Shown here piece by piece: positions 6,428-9,087 of a stretch of DNA of 9,087 bases. Within the stretch, counting starts at the first letter, position 1, and every line of letters begins with the position of its first letter. The stretch is from Bacillota bacterium (GTDB taxonomy: Bacteria > Bacillota > Clostridia > Lachnospirales > Lachnospiraceae). Made by a program: the position numbers and the translations under genes. Location of the stretch: contig JAEZJW010000057.1 in NCBI GenBank assembly GCA_023415595.1, positions 1 to 9,087 on the forward strand, written 5' to 3'. A model generated the notes under the pieces. It worked only from the letters and a program-made list of their open reading frames with translations, had not been told where the DNA came from and did no database searches.

Positions 6428-8519
6428 TCAGAAAATCCTCCTGATAGTAGTCGAAGAATTTATCGTACTTCAGGAGGATGGAAACCTCCCCGTCGATCTT
6501 AATCTCTTTACCGTTATTCAGATATACCTTCCCCGTTCCCTTTTCAGGTTCATAATCCTTGAGATAAATTACATTCTTATCATCCAGAACATGAAAGTCA
6601 TGGACATTCTCCGAGATCTCCTCCGTTTCCTTCCCGTTATAAAACATCAGGGTTCCTGAAGAAGTATCCCTGTCATAATCCGAAATATAATACAAGCCGT
6701 TCCCTGTTGCCGAAGGGATAACCCAGGAATAGTTGACATCCCGATCAATCCTGCTCTTCTCCAGGTACAAATCCCCCAAGGCGTTCTCATCGTTTTTATA
6801 ATACAGAACCTTATCATATCCCTTCAGGACCTGAACGAAGGAGACCTCTTCATCATACAGCTCCGGAGTGCCCAGCCCGGAGTCTCTTATCGGCACTCGG
6901 TAAAACTCAAGGTAACCTTTACCATCAACATAGTGATTTGCATAATAAAGAAATTTAAGTTCAGGATCAAATACATAATATCCATCCTGCTCAGATTCTA
7001 GCTTAGAGCGTATTGCTCCAACCGCTGCAAAGTGGTCCAGCGAAGACGGGTCTGTGCTGCTTACCCGAGAGGACACTTCATCTATAGCGGTTATCTCAGA
7101 TAGCTTCATTTTATCAATGTTGTCAAGTTTTAGTTCATCGTATACGATGGCAGGGTGCTCTTCAGAGATAGTAGTGCAATCCTTATAGAGATCCGAAACA
7201 GCTGTCGATTCCTTCGTATCATAATAATACAGAGTACTATGGGTAATCGTAACCATTTCCTGCTCCAGCTCTTTCCTTAAGCTGTCACGCTCCTTCTTTT
7301 TACTGTAATTTAATTCTGCCGTATCATAAACATCATTTTCCCGGTCGTATCGTTCCAATGCTTCCCGATAAAGTCCGTCCCAATCCGTATTATAGTTTTT
7401 GATTTTCTCCGTATAGCTATTATAATCTGACTGATAGCTGTCCCAGTCCGTGTCACCGTTACGATCGGTGTACTGTTTCCAGTCGGGCTCCTCAGGTACG
7501 GGCACGACCGGCCGGCAGTCTTCATAGGAAGGATATTTCGGTTGTTTCGGTTCGGTTACTATCTTATCAGCCTCAAGCATATCATCCTCAACGAACTCAC
7601 TCAGCTTCTTCTCCTCCTGTACCTGATGCGTGTAGTAAATCTCACCGGTCTTATATACCTTCAGAACGCTGGATACCCCGGAGAGGATTTTCTCACCCTT
7701 CTCACCGTCAACGGACAGATAAACCTCATTCCTCTTCAGATAATAGATTTTCTTCAGATCCGGTGTCCAATCAACGAATCCGTTGATTCTGTCGATCTTC
7801 ACCTTGTCACCATCCCCGTTTTTATAATACATATTATCTTCCTTGTCAAACCAGATCAGCCTGGAACCATCTTCGCTGGCGACAAAATAAGAAACCTCCG
7901 AAGCGATCCTCTTCTCATCGGATAGGTTACTTTCATACAGCTCATTCTCAGAATTGGTGTAATATACGCTGGTGCCTGCATCATTGATAGCATAAATCCA
8001 GATTCCCTCAGCAATCCTTTCGGGTTTGGCACCCTTATTCTTCAGATCCAGACTGTATAGATCGATATCACCCTCCGGATCAGAAATATCACCGGGGAAG
8101 AATATCCGGTTCCTGTTCTGATTGAACTTGACCATAAAATTCATACGGAATTCGAAATATCGATCTATCCGGCCGGCGTCATAAAAATCTTCGGTAAGTT
8201 CGATTGGTTTACCGGATTTCATATCCTTATAATAAAATTCCCCTTCCTTCAGATAGACAAAGCCCTCCGAAGCCTTCTTAGTAAAAGGAAGCAAAAATAA
8301 GGTCAGGATTACAGCTGTAAGCACGAACCCTGCCGCAGGAAGCAGTAGATGCCGGCTCTTTCTGTTCCCGGCTCTTAACTCTTTCCTGGGCTGATAAGCA
8401 GACTTAATTACTTGCTTCCCCCTCCTCTGATTTCTTGTATTATCACTTAATTTCGTGCCACAGCTATGGCAGAATTTCGCATCCTCATCTAATTGTATAC
8501 TGCAATTCGGACATATCAT
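6390..8519 (-). CDS. Membrane-anchored zinc-ribbon protein with large outer domain, function unknown
   Basis: About 709 residues. An N-terminal zinc ribbon has CPNC (3-6) and CHSC (17-20). A basic linker (about 25-57) is followed by one membrane segment (about 58-79, LLLPAAGFVLTAVILTLFLL). The remaining roughly 630 residues should lie outside if the ribbon is cytoplasmic. The outer part repeats short beta-rich units with paired aromatics about every 40 residues (for example VYYTNSENELY, NMYYKNGDG, KIYYLKRNEVY, VLYYKNDEN, GLYYISDYD), suggesting a WD40/TolB-like beta-propeller. At about 300-425 there is a charged Tyr/Asp/Glu/Lys-rich insert with likely coiled coil. The start chosen is ATG 8519, because GGGGGAG lies about 8 nt upstream and the CPNC motif begins at once; ATG 8561 would add 14 polar residues with a poor ribosome site. 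Similar proteins occur in Lachnospiraceae without known function. A sensing or envelope-assembly role is only a guess. Confidence 0.85.
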   Translation of the reverse strand: MICPNCSIQLDEDAKFCHSCGTKLSDNTRNQRRGKQVIKSAYQPRKELRAGNRKSRHLLLPAAGFVLTAVILTLFLLPFTKKASEGFVYLKEGEFYYKDMKSGKPIELTEDFYDAGRIDRYFEFRMNFMVKFNQNRNRIFFPGDISDPEGDIDLYSLDLKNKGAKPERIAEGIWIYAINDAGTSVYYTNSENELYESNLSDEKRIASEVSYFVASEDGSRLIWFDKEDNMYYKNGDGDKVKIDRINGFVDWTPDLKKIYYLKRNEVYLSVDGEKGEKILSGVSSVLKVYKTGEIYYTHQVQEEKKLSEFVEDDMLEADKIVTEPKQPKYPSYEDCRPVVPVPEEPDWKQYTDRNGDTDWDSYQSDYNSYTEKIKNYNTDWDGLYREALERYDRENDVYDTAELNYSKKKERDSLRKELEQEMVTITHSTLYYYDTKESTAVSDLYKDCTTISEEHPAIVYDELKLDNIDKMKLSEITAIDEVSSRVSSTDPSSLDHFAAVGAIRSKLESEQDGYYVFDPELKFLYYANHYVDGKGYLEFYRVPIRDSGLGTPELYDEEVSFVQVLKGYDKVLYYKNDENALGDLYLEKSRIDRDVNYSWVIPSATGNGLYYISDYDRDTSSGTLMFYNGKETEEISENVHDFHVLDDKNVIYLKDYEPEKGTGKVYLNNGKEIKIDGEVSILLKYDKFFDYYQEDFLITPAAASDSSDR

Positions 8520-8612
8520 CCCAAGTACTCCCCCATCTCTTTCGCTTCTTCTATGTTTCATCCTGATTTGAGCTTCTTCTCTACATTAATTGGAAATATT
8601 TTCTTTTCTTAT

Positions 8613-8641
8613 ATAATAATCCATAATTTGGTAATCGTCAA
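8613..8641 (-). promoter_or_regulatory. Candidate sigma-A promoter for the zinc-ribbon gene
   Basis: On the minus strand: TTGACG (8636-8641), a 17-nt spacer and TATTAT (8613-8618). The start point would be near 8606, giving a leader of about 87 nt. It lies downstream of the prfC terminator, so the zinc-ribbon gene is probably its own unit. Confidence 0.6.
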
Positions 8642-8696
8642 TCCTTAATCAAAGGCGATACATAGGAAAGTAGTATGGTTTCGTCTTTAAGCGATC

Positions 8697-8748
8697 AAAA
8701 AATACCCTGTATGGAGCTGGACCGAAACGGTTCCTGTTCCATACAGGG
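8697..8748 (-). terminator. Strong intrinsic terminator after prfC
   Basis: CCCTGTATGGA (minus strand, complement of 8738-8748) pairs perfectly over 11 bp with TCCATACAGGG (complement of 8705-8715). Inside it, ACCG/CGGT extends the stem. TATTTTTT follows (complement of 8697-8704). The plus-strand side is also T-rich after 8750, but no plus-strand gene approaches, so it serves prfC. Confidence 0.9.
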
Positions 8749-8793
8749 CTATCTTTTATTCTTTTATTTATTTCAGGTTTTTTCCGGTCTGTT

Positions 8794-9087
8794 CTATTCG
8801 TTGTTATTACCAAACTCGGATAATACCAGCTCCTTATTTCTCTCCAAAACCATCTTGATACTCCAGCTGTTGACAAACAGCAGCAGGGGGTTACCCTTCA
8901 GATCCTTGACCTTCTTCGTATCGGAGGAAACACTCAGCTTACTGACATCGATATCCTTATTGTCGATCCATCGGATGAATTCATAGGGAAGCGTATCCAG
9001 TCTTACCTCCACTCCATATTCAAAATCCAAACGGAATTTTAAAACGTCGAACTGAAGAGAGCCGACCACACCGACGATGATCTCCTC
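8794..9087 (-). CDS. prfC: Peptide chain release factor 3, C-terminal end (cut by window edge)
   Basis: The minus-strand frame enters at the window end and stops with TAG at 8794, giving about 97 codons. It begins EEIIVGVVGSLQFDVLKFRL, which matches the conserved ELIIGAVGxLQFDV segment near the C terminus of RF3. It continues with the EYGVEVRLDTLPYEFIRWI region and ends near LVLSEFGNNNE, about where RF3 proteins end. RF3 is a cytoplasmic translational GTPase that removes RF1/RF2 from the ribosome after peptide release. The GTPase domain lies outside the window, so motif integrity cannot be judged. The strong terminator at 8697-8748 closes the transcript. Confidence 0.9.
   Translation of the reverse strand, partial: EEIIVGVVGSLQFDVLKFRLDFEYGVEVRLDTLPYEFIRWIDNKDIDVSKLSVSSDTKKVKDLKGNPLLLFVNSWSIKMVLERNKELVLSEFGNNNE

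Noticed and set aside
7542..7925. Open frame of 127 codons on the plus strand opposite the zinc-ribbon gene
   Set aside because: No ribosome site, no recognisable domain, and it is fully antisense to a convincing long gene.
8675..8986. Open frame on the plus strand across the prfC terminator and prfC 3' end
   Set aside because: It runs through the terminator hairpin and antisense to release factor 3, with atypical composition.
1..9087. CRISPR array, transposon, prophage, toxin-antitoxin or defence system
   Set aside because: No short regular repeats, transposase, integrase or paired small genes were seen on either strand. All large frames are housekeeping, transport or envelope genes.

Overview
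The window looks like ordinary chromosomal DNA of a low-to-mid GC Firmicute, most likely a clostridial (Lachnospiraceae-like) anaerobe. The evidence is AAGGAG-type ribosome binding sites, TTGACA/TATAAT promoters, a T-box riboswitch, a zinc-ribbon membrane protein of a kind common in Lachnospiraceae, and a lipid kinase and release factor 3 of Gram-positive type. I see no insertion sequence, CRISPR array, phage gene, tRNA or rRNA.

Layout. (1) 1-340, minus strand: N-terminal part of a diacylglycerol/YegS-type lipid kinase, cut by the window edge. (2) 543-1493, plus strand: an L-lactate/L-2-hydroxyacid dehydrogenase family enzyme with a malate-type arginine at the substrate-specificity position. 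(3) 1589-1648: a long imperfect palindrome between convergent genes. (4) 1720-4681, minus strand: a three-gene ABC importer operon, read as lipoprotein, permease, ATPase (trpX-trpY-trpZ type). It is preceded by a complete T-box leader (about 4788-5066) and a near-consensus promoter. (5) 5225-6427, plus strand: a major facilitator transporter divergent from the ABC operon. (6) 6390-8519, minus strand: a membrane-anchored zinc-ribbon protein with a large, probably beta-propeller-like outer domain; its 3' end overlaps the convergent transporter gene by 38 bp. (7) 8794-9087, minus strand: the C-terminal end of release factor 3, followed by a strong terminator.

How they work together. The best-supported regulatory unit is the ABC operon. 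Two separate positions of the T-box leader point to tryptophan: a UGG specifier codon placed directly before the conserved ACC..GGAG element, and a UGGC antiterminator bulge that pairs with a tRNA ending in GCCA (discriminator G73, as in bacterial tRNA-Trp). The expected behaviour is that uncharged tRNA-Trp prevents termination and switches on a tryptophan importer. A hairpin between the lipoprotein and permease genes may keep lipoprotein mRNA in excess. The other genes appear to be separate transcription units.

I found no clearly new system. The items most worth a second look are the specificity-site arginine in the dehydrogenase, the zinc-ribbon/outer-domain protein of unknown role, the fully readable Trp T-box, and the unexplained long palindrome.
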